DNA from: Clostridia bacterium
Lineage (GTDB): Bacteria > Bacillota > Clostridia > Christensenellales > Borkfalkiaceae
Reading direction: 5' to 3'
Length of the DNA stretch: 64,000 nucleotides
Assembly (NCBI GenBank): GCA_017465145.1
Contig: JAFTWU010000009.1
Span: 1 to 64,000, forward strand
Shown piece after piece: positions 15,207 to 24,310 of the stretch (the stretch's first letter is position 1; each line of letters opens with the position of its first letter). The translations under genes and the position numbers were made by a program. Under the pieces are notes generated by a model, which saw nothing but the letters and a program-made list of their open reading frames with translations, was not told the origin of the DNA and searched no databases.

Positions 15207-16130
15207 ATGGCGAAATATCCTATAAAAAAAGAATTTTTTCCATTTAATAATTTTAAGCCCCCGATAAGTAAGGGCTTTTTAAAACTTGCCGTTCCTTTTA
15301 TGAAGGTGCCTAAATTTATCTATAAAGACAAAGCGCTTGAAACTAGTCGTTATGAAATAAAAAGTGAAGACGGCGGACATATAGAGTGTTTTTTGATTGC
15401 GCCTAAAACTTTACCGTCAGTCGCGCCTTGTTTAATTTATATTCACGGTGGTGGATTCGTTTTGCCCGCGGCTCATTATCATTATAAAAACGCCATGCGA
15501 TACGCTAAAGAAGTAGGCTGTAAGGTTTGGTTTATAAACTATAGGCTTGCGCCAAAATACCCCTTTCCAACGTTTTTTGAAGATTGCTATCTAGCGACAG
15601 ACTTTTTATATAAAAACGCGAAAAAATTTGGCGTTGACGTAAACAAAATAGGCATAGGTGGTGATAGTGCAGGGGCTACCCTTTCGGTTGGCGTATGTAT
15701 GATGGCAAAGGACCGCAACCATCCTATCAAATTGCTATTTCAAATGCTACCTTATCCGTTTTTAGATATGCGCGGTACAAGTGAATCAAACAAAAAGTAT
15801 ACCGATACGCCTATGTGGAATTCTTCGTTATCAAAAAAAATCGGTCCTATGACTAAGGTGGAAAAAACGGATAAAAATTACCTATATTATTCGCCCGTAG
15901 AAGCGGAAAAATTTGATTATTTACCGCCCGCATATATAGAGCCTGCCGAATTCGATTGTTTGCACGACGACGGGATTATCTACGCCCAACTGCTTGAAAA
16001 AGCGGGGGTATGCGTAACGCTAAACGAAACGAAAGGAACAATGCACGGCTTTGATATAAAACAAAGCGCGAAAACAACAAAGGATGCACTTAAATCGCGC
16101 ATTGATTATATGAAAAATGCACTAGACTAG
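15207..16130 (+). CDS. Alpha/beta-hydrolase of the hormone-sensitive-lipase family
   Basis: The 307-residue protein starts at 15207 behind GGGAG. It carries the HSL-family oxyanion motif HGGG (in IYIHGGGF), the nucleophile elbow GDSAG, a late Asp in EFDCLHDDG and the catalytic His in GTMHGF, so the catalytic triad is complete. HSL-type enzymes hydrolyse acyl or carboxyl esters; no signal peptide is seen, so it is probably cytoplasmic. An acyltransferase gene follows 94 bases downstream with its own promoter. The substrate is unknown. Confidence 0.88.
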   Translation: MAKYPIKKEFFPFNNFKPPISKGFLKLAVPFMKVPKFIYKDKALETSRYEIKSEDGGHIECFLIAPKTLPSVAPCLIYIHGGGFVLPAAHYHYKNAMRYAKEVGCKVWFINYRLAPKYPFPTFFEDCYLATDFLYKNAKKFGVDVNKIGIGGDSAGATLSVGVCMMAKDRNHPIKLLFQMLPYPFLDMRGTSESNKKYTDTPMWNSSLSKKIGPMTKVEKTDKNYLYYSPVEAEKFDYLPPAYIEPAEFDCLHDDGIIYAQLLEKAGVCVTLNETKGTMHGFDIKQSAKTTKDALKSRIDYMKNALD

Positions 16131-16133
16131 CCG

Positions 16134-16162
16134 TTGACAATAGGGGACAATTAGTGTAAAAT
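16134..16162 (+). promoter_or_regulatory. Promoter of the acyltransferase/membrane-protein pair
   Basis: TTGACA at 16134-16139 and TAAAAT at 16157-16162 with a 17-base spacer, about 60 bases before the ATG at 16225. Confidence 0.6.
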
Positions 16163-16224
16163 TAATTAAAATATAAAAGTTAACTTAGTGAAATTTTTAA
16201 AAAAAGGAAAGTTGACCGCTAAAT

Positions 16225-17085
16225 ATGGAAAACAAAAAGGAAAAGGTATATATACCTAAAATTAAATTTATATACCCAAAACAGACCGATTCGCAACTGA
16301 TTAAGGTTAACGAAAAGCGAAAGATTAAACTAGATGAAAAGTATTACAACAGACTTAAAAGGATTACTTTTAAGATAGGGCAATTCTTTTTTTACATCTT
16401 ATTCGTATTAGTTGCGCATCCGTTGGTGTATATGAGATATCACCTTAAAATTAAAGGTAAAAACAACTTAAAACCGTATAAAAAGCAATTCAAAAAGAAC
16501 GGCTTTATAACGGTAAGTAACCACGTATTTTTGTGGGACTACGCAACCATTTGTACGGCTATGAAAATGGGTTTTCCCAACGTGCCAAGTTGGGGCAAGG
16601 TTCTATATTCTAAATTTGGCGGAATATTCTCTCTTGCGGGCGCAGTTCCTATTGCGGAAGATACGGCGGCGTTTAGAAAGTTTTATAATTTTTTTGACGG
16701 AGTATTTAAAGAAAATAAGTGGGTGCATATTTACCCCGAAACGGGCATGTGGTCCTATTACGTGCCCATAAGACCTTTTAAACGTGGGGCGGCGGTATTT
16801 TCCTATCAATACGATAAACCTATCGTTCCTATTGGGCTATCTTTTAGAGAAAGAAAGGGGATAGCAAAATGGTTTAACAAAAAAGACCCTTACGTTACCG
16901 TAAATATTTGCGAACCCATTTGGCCGGATAAAACGTTGCCTAAGCGTGAAGCGGCGGAAAAATTAACCGCGGAAATTCGTGAAGCAATTATGCACGCCGT
17001 TGGCATTGAAAGTGAAGAAGAAAACGAAAGATTGATGAAAGAATATTATCAATACGAAGACGGATATTTTTATACCAACTTATAA
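16225..17085 (+). CDS. PlsC-like 1-acyl-glycerol-3-phosphate acyltransferase family protein
   Basis: The 286-residue protein has a hydrophobic segment at about residues 50-72, then the acyltransferase motif NHVFLWD (the H-x4-D catalytic pair) and a later PETGMW segment at the place of the usual EGTR motif. This is the LPLAT fold used to acylate lysophosphatidate or related lipids at the membrane. The changed second motif leaves the exact acceptor open. It is followed after 12 bases by a polytopic membrane protein, likely in the same transcript. Confidence 0.8.
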   Translation: MENKKEKVYIPKIKFIYPKQTDSQLIKVNEKRKIKLDEKYYNRLKRITFKIGQFFFYILFVLVAHPLVYMRYHLKIKGKNNLKPYKKQFKKNGFITVSNHVFLWDYATICTAMKMGFPNVPSWGKVLYSKFGGIFSLAGAVPIAEDTAAFRKFYNFFDGVFKENKWVHIYPETGMWSYYVPIRPFKRGAAVFSYQYDKPIVPIGLSFRERKGIAKWFNKKDPYVTVNICEPIWPDKTLPKREAAEKLTAEIREAIMHAVGIESEEENERLMKEYYQYEDGYFYTNL

Positions 17086-17097
17086 GGAAGGTAAATT

Positions 17098-17661
17098 ATG
17101 TTTTGGAGATATATGGTCCAATCTGCCTTTGAAACCGTTTGGTCAATCAAGGGTTTGTGGTGGATAACTAAACTATCTTTTATAACTCTATATACCGCGC
17201 TATGCTATTTCGTTGCGCTATTTTTTAAGGACGTTTTAGGGGTGTGCTATATTATACTTTTAGCCCTTATTTCCCTAGATTACGCTATTTTTATCGTAAG
17301 GTTTGCTTTGGCGTGCTTTGGGGCAAGTTACGCTGATAAAACAAGGGAAAGGGTAGCAAACGCGTCGGGCGCACTTTTATTAATTAAAATGGTAATTCGC
17401 GTTTTAGACGTGTTTATGCTTTTAACCGCTTGCGTTATTTTAGTTCAACAAATGGCAAATCCACTTGCACTATCCATAATATTACTAGTTGTGGCGTGCT
17501 TGCTTGCAGGGTTTTTCTTCTCTAAAGAATTTATTTACACCATTTATAAATTCGTAAAATATAAGGCTAAAAAAGAACTTGAATACATTTACGACGAAAC
17601 AAAAAAAGACCTTATTGAAGAAACCGAACGCTTTACCCAAAGCGGTGGGGATAACAACTAG
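17098..17661 (+). CDS. Hypothetical membrane protein
   Basis: The 187-residue protein has four likely membrane segments (about residues 25-43, 45-72, 92-117 and 122-143) and a charged C-terminal tail of 40 residues. GGAAGG lies 7-12 bases before the ATG. I do not recognise a family. Its position 12 bases after the PlsC-like gene suggests a role in the same envelope or lipid process. Confidence 0.75.
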   Translation: MFWRYMVQSAFETVWSIKGLWWITKLSFITLYTALCYFVALFFKDVLGVCYIILLALISLDYAIFIVRFALACFGASYADKTRERVANASGALLLIKMVIRVLDVFMLLTACVILVQQMANPLALSIILLVVACLLAGFFFSKEFIYTIYKFVKYKAKKELEYIYDETKKDLIEETERFTQSGGDNN

Positions 17662-17726
17662 TCTATCTTGCGGTAGATAGGTTAACGGGTTTTATAATAG
17701 TAACAAAAGTTAAGAAAACGAAAAAG

Positions 17727-17753
17727 AAAAGACACGAATTTATCGTGTCTTTT
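17727..17753. terminator. Bidirectional terminator between convergent genes
   Basis: An 11-base stem (17727-17737 with 17743-17753) flanked by A-run and T-run on the two sides. It can end both the plus-strand membrane gene and the minus-strand LysR gene. Confidence 0.75.
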
Positions 17754-17755
17754 AA

Positions 17756-18685
17756 TTATAAATCTTTTAGCTTTATTTGTTTTTTAAGGGTATTCGTATA
17801 GTCGTTTAATAAAGATAAAAATTTTTTTGTAAGTATAGATGGTGTTCTATCTTTGCAAAGAATAAAACCTATTTTGTAACAAGATTCTGTGGTTAAGGGT
17901 ATTGCGCATATTTTACCATCGTTTAGGGCAGATGGCATTATACCTGTGCCAACCGTATAACTGTTTGTGGTAAGTAAAACGTTCATTAGTGTTGCACGGT
18001 CACTTATTTCTACGTGTTTTCGGTATTGCTTATTAGCGATAAGTTCTTCCGTGTAGAAAGAACTATTATGAGAGCCTTGTTCGTAAGATAGGTAAGGATA
18101 ATCGCGCAAGTCTTCTGGTTTAATTTGAGTTTTTCTTGTTAAAGGGTGATTTGCCCTTACGTAAATATGAGGATACGCAGTTAGAAATTGATGAAAAGAT
18201 ATCCGCTTGTTGTTTAATAAGCGCATCATAATATCAAAGTCATTGTCCTTTATTGCGATTATTCCAACGTCACTTGTGGCGGTTTCAACTTCTTTTATAA
18301 CGTCGTAAGTTTTAATTTCCCTTAGGGAAAAGTGATATTCGTTATAGTAGACGTCTTTTAAAAAATTGCAAAAAATGTCAGCTATGAAATCGTAGTGTTG
18401 GGTTGCGATATGTAGTTTTTGGGGATTTTCCTTAGAGTTGTATCTATTAAGTATGAAATCGTTTTGTTCAACCATTTGACTAGCGTAACGCAAAAATTCC
18501 GCTCCTTCAGGCGTTAACGTTACCCCATTTTTAGAGCGTTCAAAAATTTTAATATTCAGTTCGTTTTCTAATAATTTTATGCTGTTTGAAAGACTTGATT
18601 GTGCAACGAAAAGTTGTTTCGATGCTTCATTAAAGGAGCCTGTGTTTGCAATAGTTAAAACGTATTTGCATTGTTGTATCGTCAT
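17756..18685 (-). CDS. LysR-family transcriptional regulator
   Basis: The 309-residue protein begins with a classic LysR helix-turn-helix (residues 1-60, including GSFNEASKQLFVAQSSLSNSIKLLE split by the usual turn). An effector-binding domain of the substrate-binding type follows. Its start overlaps the stop of the upstream DUF554 gene by four bases (ATGA), so the two are translationally coupled. It probably regulates this operon or a nearby gene; the effector is unknown. Confidence 0.92.
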   Translation of the reverse strand: MTIQQCKYVLTIANTGSFNEASKQLFVAQSSLSNSIKLLENELNIKIFERSKNGVTLTPEGAEFLRYASQMVEQNDFILNRYNSKENPQKLHIATQHYDFIADIFCNFLKDVYYNEYHFSLREIKTYDVIKEVETATSDVGIIAIKDNDFDIMMRLLNNKRISFHQFLTAYPHIYVRANHPLTRKTQIKPEDLRDYPYLSYEQGSHNSSFYTEELIANKQYRKHVEISDRATLMNVLLTTNSYTVGTGIMPSALNDGKICAIPLTTESCYKIGFILCKDRTPSILTKKFLSLLNDYTNTLKKQIKLKDL

Positions 18686-19374
18686 AATATCTCCACTAAT
18701 TTTACTGTTACGTTATATATTAATATTAGAAAAAAAGCAGGAAGCATATTAGTGTTTTTTATTTTATGTTTTTCATCCACTAATAAATTATATCCGCTAA
18801 ATAAAAGGATAATATATCCTAAAGCACAAAGTTGTTTTAGACAAGTAGTAGGAATTAAATCTCCACAAAGTTTTGCAAGTAAGAATAATGAAACTTGAAT
18901 AAGGGCTGTGGGAAAGGCTGAAAGCAAAGCCTTAAATCCGTAAAGAGAACCAAAAATTATTGCAAACGGAAAGTCAACAAGACTTTTAAGATACAACATT
19001 GAATTGTCGCCGTTAAGAGCTAAAAGAATTGGACCTGAGATTTCTAAACCACCAACGATAAAAAATAAAGACGTACTTATGAAAACGGGGGTTTTATCGT
19101 TATTGCCTTTAGATAGTGAGTTTATTTTGTCTTCTAGTTTTAGTGCTTCACCAAACAAATACCCAATGATAAGAGCGAGTATAAGAATAATAAGACTGTC
19201 GTTTGAGAGAGATTGACTTGTTACTAAAAAGATATTTTCTAAGAAACCAACGGCACTTAGTATTATAACACTAATACCACAAATTACACAAAGTTTATTG
19301 GAAAGTTTTCCTTTCAGTATCGTTCCTAAAAGAACACCGCCGATAATTGAAAGCGCGTTTGTTATTATGCCCAT
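18682..19374 (-). CDS. DUF554 family membrane protein
   Basis: The 230-residue protein starts with MGIITNALSIIGGVLLGTIL and has about seven hydrophobic segments, a match to the DUF554 (YdfK-like) family, whose function is not established. GGGAG lies close to the ATG. It is the first gene of a two-gene minus-strand operon with the LysR regulator. Confidence 0.85.
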   Translation of the reverse strand: MGIITNALSIIGGVLLGTILKGKLSNKLCVICGISVIILSAVGFLENIFLVTSQSLSNDSLIILILALIIGYLFGEALKLEDKINSLSKGNNDKTPVFISTSLFFIVGGLEISGPILLALNGDNSMLYLKSLVDFPFAIIFGSLYGFKALLSAFPTALIQVSLFLLAKLCGDLIPTTCLKQLCALGYIILLFSGYNLLVDEKHKIKNTNMLPAFFLILIYNVTVKLVEIL

Positions 19375-19579
19375 AAATGCTCCCTTTTTTTAACAGTATA
19401 TATTCTATCACAATCGCAAATTTTTGAATAATACTTAAAAACTATACGCCGTGAGCAACGTAGGAGATAAGAGTCACATCATAGAGTTAAGATAAAAACT
19501 TAATATATTAACGTAAGTTATTGAAAGGACATTATAGTTAAAATATATAATAAATGTTAATAAAAATCTAATTTTTCTA

Positions 19580-19608
19580 TTGAAAGATGAAAACGTTTAT
19601 TGTATAAT
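19580..19608 (+). promoter_or_regulatory. Promoter of the CapA-like gene
   Basis: TTGAAA at 19580-19585 and TATAAT at 19603-19608 with a 17-base spacer, 30 bases before the ATG at 19639. The rest of the divergent region 19375-19579 shows no gene or clear structure. Confidence 0.7.
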
Positions 19609-19638
19609 TTGCTTAGTGATATCATATAGGAGAAATTT

Positions 19639-20721
19639 ATGAAAAAGATTTTAATCGGCTCTGACCTTTTGCCGTCTAAAGACATTGACCTTGACGCTTT
19701 TAATAGGGGTGATGCTTTAGCAATCGTTGGCAAAGAACTTTACGACGTTTTGTGCGATGCGGACTTTTCCGTTTATAATTTAGAAACGCCACTTGCTGAC
19801 GAGTGGACGCCTATTGCAAAGTGCGGACCGAACTTAATAACGCCAACTTCTGCAATAGAAGGGTATAAGGCACTTAAAGTAGATGCGGTTGCAATTGCAA
19901 ACAACCACGTTTTAGACCACGGTTATGAAGGTTTTGTTTCAACCCTTGAAACTTTAGATAAGGCGGGTATAAAACGTTTTGGCGCGGGCTTAACGGTAGA
20001 AGAAGCTAAAAAGCCCTTAATTTACGATGCGGACGGCTTTAAGGTTGGTTTTTACGTTTGCTGTGAACACGAATTTTCTTGGATAGACGATTACGGTTAC
20101 GGTACTAACGGTTTTGACCCCTTGTGCACGTATGAAGAAGTAGAAGAATTTGCAAAAGAAGTTGACTATTTGGTAATTTTATACCACGGCGGTAAAGAAT
20201 ATTATCGCTATCCGTCACCCAACTTACAACGTGTTTGCCAAAAGTTTATTCGCCACGGTGCAAATCTTGTTGTCTGCCAACACTCACATTGTATCGGCAG
20301 TTTTGAAGATTACAAGGGCGGTAAAATTATTTACGGCCAAGGCAACTTTATTTTTAACCGTATCCACAACGAATTTTGGGATAGCGGAATGCTTGTTCGC
20401 TTAACGATTGATAACGGCAAAGTGGATATAGACTACGTTGTGCGCGAAAGTGAAGAAACTTCTATAAAACTATCTAAAGATGAAAAAATTCTTGCCGATT
20501 TTTACGCTAGAAGTGAAAAGATTAAAGACGCAAACTTTATCCGTGAAGAATACGCTAAATTTGCAGATACTAAACTAGACGAATATTTAGTTAACCTTGC
20601 TAATGGTGGCGATAAAACGCTTGTTGCAAATATGGTAGAGTGTGAGGCGCACCGCGAACTTATGCTTTGCGGTCTAAAGAGAAAATTCCCCAAAGAAGTT
20701 GAAGGCGAACGCTTTGACTAA
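19639..20721 (+). CDS. CapA-like metallophosphoesterase-fold protein
   Basis: The 360-residue protein matches the CapA/PgsA family of poly-gamma-glutamate synthesis: IGSDLLPSKDID, YNLETPL, AIANNHVLDHGYEGF and HYQQHSH-type late motifs (here LVVCQHSHCIGSFEDYKGG, YGQGNFIF). These provide the metal ligands of a calcineurin-like fold. No signal peptide or membrane anchor is visible, unlike CapA proper, and no capBC genes are nearby, so a role in polyglutamate export is doubtful. It precedes a GDSL-type esterase by 72 bases. Confidence 0.8.
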   Translation: MKKILIGSDLLPSKDIDLDAFNRGDALAIVGKELYDVLCDADFSVYNLETPLADEWTPIAKCGPNLITPTSAIEGYKALKVDAVAIANNHVLDHGYEGFVSTLETLDKAGIKRFGAGLTVEEAKKPLIYDADGFKVGFYVCCEHEFSWIDDYGYGTNGFDPLCTYEEVEEFAKEVDYLVILYHGGKEYYRYPSPNLQRVCQKFIRHGANLVVCQHSHCIGSFEDYKGGKIIYGQGNFIFNRIHNEFWDSGMLVRLTIDNGKVDIDYVVRESEETSIKLSKDEKILADFYARSEKIKDANFIREEYAKFADTKLDEYLVNLANGGDKTLVANMVECEAHRELMLCGLKRKFPKEVEGERFD

Positions 20722-20793
20722 CCTTTAAGTACATAAAAAGGTTATAGGCGCAAAACAAGATATTAAAAAGATAAAATTATAATAGGTGAGCAT

Positions 20794-21783
20794 ATGAAAC
20801 TTGCAAATATTTTTACAGATAATATGGTGCTTGCGGCAAACAAACCTATCCGCATTTTCGGTGATGGTAGTGGCGACGTTTCCGTTACATTTTTAGGCAA
20901 GACTTATACTTCTAAAGGCTATTACGGCAAGTGGGAAGTTGAGCTTGACGCTACCCCCTACGGTGGACCTTACGAAATAAGCGTTACCCTTAATCAAACG
21001 ACAACCGTGCTTAAAAACGTATACGTTGGCGAAGTTATTTTGTGTGCGGGGCAATCTAATATAGAGTGGCAAGTTTCAAGCGAACTAGACGCTGGCACTC
21101 TTAAAGATTATCCCCTTATCCGCATTTGGCTACCCGAAACTATGTACGGGCATAATAGCCTAAAAAGTTGGGAAGGTTGGAAAGCGTGCACCAAAGAAAA
21201 CGTTGTTCATTGGACGGCGGTAGGTTATCACCTTGCTGAAAAAATTCATAACGAAAAGGGTTGTGCGGTAGGCGTTATCGGCGTTTATCGTGGCGCAACT
21301 ATGATTCAAAGTTTTATAAGGCGTGATTTAGCAATGCGCCCCGACATTTTCGTTCCCGATGAAAAGAAGTACGTTGATAAAATTGATTACCCAGAATATA
21401 ACTACGAAGGCAAAATGTACGACGTTTGCTTTAGTCAGGTTAAGCCTATGGCGGTAAATAACGTAGTTTGGTATCAAGGCGAAACTAATACGGGCGTAAA
21501 CGAACACGCGCTATACGGCAAAATGCTAGAAGTGTTAATTCACAGTTGGCGCGAAGATTTAAGAGATTATAATTTACCTTTTGCCGTAATTCAAATTCAC
21601 GATTATTTCCCGCGCCGTGAAGACGACGAATGGAAATCCGTTCAACGTCAACAAGCGGAAGTTGCTAGTAAAACGGCAAACGCTTATCTTATCGAAAGTA
21701 GAGACGTTTCTCCTAACGACGTTATTCACCCACAAAATAAGACTGCGCTTGCAAATAAAATTTATAAGGCTCTTTACGAATAG
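20794..21783 (+). CDS. Sialate O-acetylesterase-type SGNH hydrolase
   Basis: The 329-residue protein has an N-terminal beta-sandwich-like region and then the SASA nucleophile motif CAGQSNIEW (residues 89-97), GVIGVYRGATMIQSF, VWYQGETN and a C-terminal DVIHP that supplies the Asp and His. This family removes O-acetyl groups from sialic acids or plant polysaccharides. No signal peptide is seen, so it should act on sugars inside the cell. It is shorter than two-domain homologues. Confidence 0.8.
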   Translation: MKLANIFTDNMVLAANKPIRIFGDGSGDVSVTFLGKTYTSKGYYGKWEVELDATPYGGPYEISVTLNQTTTVLKNVYVGEVILCAGQSNIEWQVSSELDAGTLKDYPLIRIWLPETMYGHNSLKSWEGWKACTKENVVHWTAVGYHLAEKIHNEKGCAVGVIGVYRGATMIQSFIRRDLAMRPDIFVPDEKKYVDKIDYPEYNYEGKMYDVCFSQVKPMAVNNVVWYQGETNTGVNEHALYGKMLEVLIHSWREDLRDYNLPFAVIQIHDYFPRREDDEWKSVQRQQAEVASKTANAYLIESRDVSPNDVIHPQNKTALANKIYKALYE

Positions 21784-21828
21784 AAGGGCGATAGGGAAAA
21801 TATCAATAAATAGTATATTTAGAAACAA

Positions 21829-21862
21829 AAAAGCCGTGGCGGTTAAGCCACGGCTTTTCATT
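21829..21862. terminator. Bidirectional terminator
   Basis: A 12-base GC-rich stem (21829-21840 with 21847-21858) flanked by an A-run and T-run, between the plus-strand esterase and minus-strand TSCPD gene. Confidence 0.85.
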
Positions 21863-21900
21863 TTAGTTTTACCCTTTGTTGTATTTATAATTTTATCCGT

Positions 21901-22155
21901 TTACAAATTATTCTTTTCTTTATATTTAGAAAGTGCTTTTGCAAGTTGGTCCCCGCAAGAAGTGTTTCCACGGCACTCAATACCTGATAAAAGGGAAATA
22001 ACTTCGTCTATATGTTTTCCTTCAACAAGGCGCGCAACCGCTTGAAGATTGCCCCTACAACCGCCTATAAATTGAACGTTTTTAACAAGACCTTCTTCCG
22101 TAACGTCGTAGTTAATTTGTCTAGAACAAGTTCCACGGGTGAAATATGTGTTCAT
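21901..22155 (-). CDS. TSCPD-domain protein
   Basis: This 84-residue protein has four Cys (CSRQINYDV, GGCRGN, IECRGNTSCGDQLA) and matches the TSCPD domain, which occurs at the end of some class II ribonucleotide reductases and as small stand-alone proteins in Clostridia. AAGGAG precedes the ATG. The function of the stand-alone form is unknown; the Cys pattern suggests metal binding. Confidence 0.8.
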   Translation of the reverse strand: MNTYFTRGTCSRQINYDVTEEGLVKNVQFIGGCRGNLQAVARLVEGKHIDEVISLLSGIECRGNTSCGDQLAKALSKYKEKNNL

Positions 22156-22233
22156 ATATACTCCTTAATATATAATTAACCGTAAAATATTTTGCAAAAA
22201 ATTAACCTGCCATCTATTATATAAAAGCGCAGG

Positions 22234-22758
22234 TTAATCTATAAGATTTTCGTAAATAGTGCGATAGGTGTCCGCTGCTTTTTCACCCCATTTCCTATAA
22301 ACGTCTTTTGCAATTTGGCGGTTAGGAACAACTAGTTTTAATTCTAGAGCAGGTTGGGCGGGTTCTATAATTTTAAGAAGGACGGTATACGTGCCGTCTT
22401 TATTCATATAATAGTCGGCAAAACATTCTTGCTTTCTGCGGTATTTTGCACGGTTGTTTCTTATGAAAAGTGAAATTTCTTCACGGGTAGACGCGGGGAT
22501 ATTGGTAAAAAAGTTTGCCAAACAAATTCTGCCGTCTGTAGTGATGGTATAAAGTGGTTCGTCGTGCCCGCTGACGTTATAAATCCAACCGCAGTCTAGC
22601 AGTTGGTTAAGTATAGGCTGACAATCCATATATGCAAGCCAGTTGTTTGATGAGCAACACATATCAAGCACCGTGTTTTCAGATAGCGGTACTTCCATTT
22701 TGTCAAAAACAAACAGTAGTATTAATTTGTTAAGTGAACTGTCGCCCCTAACTTGCAT
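22234..22758 (-). CDS. DUF4364 family protein, probable winged-helix regulator
   Basis: The 174-residue protein matches DUF4364 of Firmicutes: an N-terminal winged-helix-like part (LNKLILLFVFDKMEVPLSENTVLDMC, residues 9-34, followed by a beta-wing YTITTDGR) and a C-terminal mixed domain. The family function is not known; the fold suggests DNA binding. It lies 78 bases upstream of the TSCPD gene on the same strand. Confidence 0.8.
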   Translation of the reverse strand: MQVRGDSSLNKLILLFVFDKMEVPLSENTVLDMCCSSNNWLAYMDCQPILNQLLDCGWIYNVSGHDEPLYTITTDGRICLANFFTNIPASTREEISLFIRNNRAKYRRKQECFADYYMNKDGTYTVLLKIIEPAQPALELKLVVPNRQIAKDVYRKWGEKAADTYRTIYENLID

Positions 22759-22928
22759 TTAGCCTTTCCTTTTTTATAGATTTTTTTCGTTAAATCTTTC
22801 GATTATTATATCATAATAAAACTTTTTGTAAAGAATTTTCCCTAATATTTTCAAAAATCGGGCAAAAAACTTTAATTTCTGTAACTTATGTGATATACTG
22901 TATAAGATAAACCTAAAGGGGTGTTTAT

Positions 22929-23741
22929 ATGACAAGACGTGAAGAACTTGACTTGTTTTTAATTCGTGCAGAAGAACTAATCAGCACCAAATATATTTTA
23001 GCCGACGTTAAGATTATTAATTTATTAAAGGCAATAGCATCGTCAGACGCCTTGCTTGCGATATTCAAAAATTGTCTTTCAGGCTTTAATTATCAAGAAG
23101 CGCAAAAGAAATATTTCGTAAGAAGTAAATATATTTCCGACAACAAAGGGGAATTTATTTTGCCCCCAAATTCGCGCGAACTTTTGGCGTTTGTGTTTAA
23201 TATTTTAATGGACTTAGATGCTAGGCGCTTAAACCTTGGCGAATTTATCAACAAGTATTTTTACGTTGACGGCAGTTTTTCCGCCGCTTTCGACGCGTTT
23301 ATCAACGGTATGATTAAACCTTTCGTCAGCGCAGTAAAACTATTAATGGAAAGCGTTATCGAAGGCAAGGTTCAAGACCCCATAGAAGCGCTTACTGAAG
23401 AAGAAAACCGCGTTGCGCGTGAAAAAGCCGAAGAAGAAGAGATGCTTAAAAGAAGGGAAGAACTTTCTAAAAAAGCATATTACGAAAGCATTAAAAAGAT
23501 ACAAGATTTAATCTTAAAAGATAAAGAAAAAATTAAAAACAGCAAAAAAGACGATAGCGTTAAAGAAGAACTTATCTATATTGCAGATATGCTTGCTAAC
23601 GTTATTGAAGGGGACGATAAAGACGCCGTTAACTACGCCTTTTTAGCGTATAAGTATATGGCGCTTGCAAATCGCTTTATCTTCCGCGGGCGCGTTAAAA
23701 AAATCAGCGCACTTCTAAAGGATATTCTAAATGAACTTTAA
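22929..23741 (+). CDS. Hypothetical protein with charged coiled-coil segment
   Basis: The 270-residue protein is not one I recognise. Residues 1-145 are mixed helical with hydrophobic patches but no clear membrane segment. Residues 150-205 are very rich in Glu and Lys and look like a coiled coil, and the C-terminus is helical. AAAGGGG lies just upstream of the ATG. It overlaps the start of the Nudix hydrolase gene by 11 bases, so the two are co-translated. Confidence 0.7.
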   Translation: MTRREELDLFLIRAEELISTKYILADVKIINLLKAIASSDALLAIFKNCLSGFNYQEAQKKYFVRSKYISDNKGEFILPPNSRELLAFVFNILMDLDARRLNLGEFINKYFYVDGSFSAAFDAFINGMIKPFVSAVKLLMESVIEGKVQDPIEALTEEENRVAREKAEEEEMLKRREELSKKAYYESIKKIQDLILKDKEKIKNSKKDDSVKEELIYIADMLANVIEGDDKDAVNYAFLAYKYMALANRFIFRGRVKKISALLKDILNEL

Positions 23742-24270
23742 GGAAAAAACGCTAAATAAAAATTATGTATATAAGGGCAAAATTATGAACGTGCGCTCTG
23801 ACGACGTGCTTTTGCCAAACGGCCACACTTCTAAGCGTGAAATTATAGAACATTGTGGCGGTAGTTGTATTTTATGCGAAAAAGACGGTAAAATTTTGCT
23901 AGTAAAACAACACCGTTACGCTTATGGCGAAGATATTTGGGAAATCCCCGCGGGCAAACTTAACGAAGGGGAAGACCCTATGGAAACGGCGCGCAGAGAA
24001 CTTGAAGAAGAAGGCGGTATTTACGCTGAAACGCTAGAACTTTTGTTCACCGTGTATCCAACGCCAGGGTATTCTGCGGAAATTATAAGGGTGTACCGCG
24101 CAACTAACCTAAAAGAAGTGCCTATGCACTTAGACCCCGATGAATTTTTAACGGGGGAATGGGTGGAAATTGATAAAATTAGAAAAATGATAAAGTCGGG
24201 CGAAATTAAAGACGGCAAAACGCTTATCGCCTTGCTTAACTATTTTGCTTGCGTTGTGGGAAATGACTGA
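23731..24270 (+). CDS. ADP-ribose pyrophosphatase, Nudix family
   Basis: The 179-residue protein carries a complete Nudix box beginning GKLNEGEDPMETARRELEEE and ending GGI (about residues 73-95), and YPTPGYSAE downstream, typical of ADP-ribose pyrophosphatases (NudF/YqkG type). It would cleave ADP-ribose to AMP and ribose 5-phosphate in the cytoplasm. It overlaps the upstream hypothetical gene and lies 40 bases before typA. Confidence 0.9.
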   Translation: MNFKEKTLNKNYVYKGKIMNVRSDDVLLPNGHTSKREIIEHCGGSCILCEKDGKILLVKQHRYAYGEDIWEIPAGKLNEGEDPMETARRELEEEGGIYAETLELLFTVYPTPGYSAEIIRVYRATNLKEVPMHLDPDEFLTGEWVEIDKIRKMIKSGEIKDGKTLIALLNYFACVVGND

Positions 24271-24310
24271 TAAACTTAAAAACTAAAGGACTAAAAAAGG
24301 ACGGCAAAAA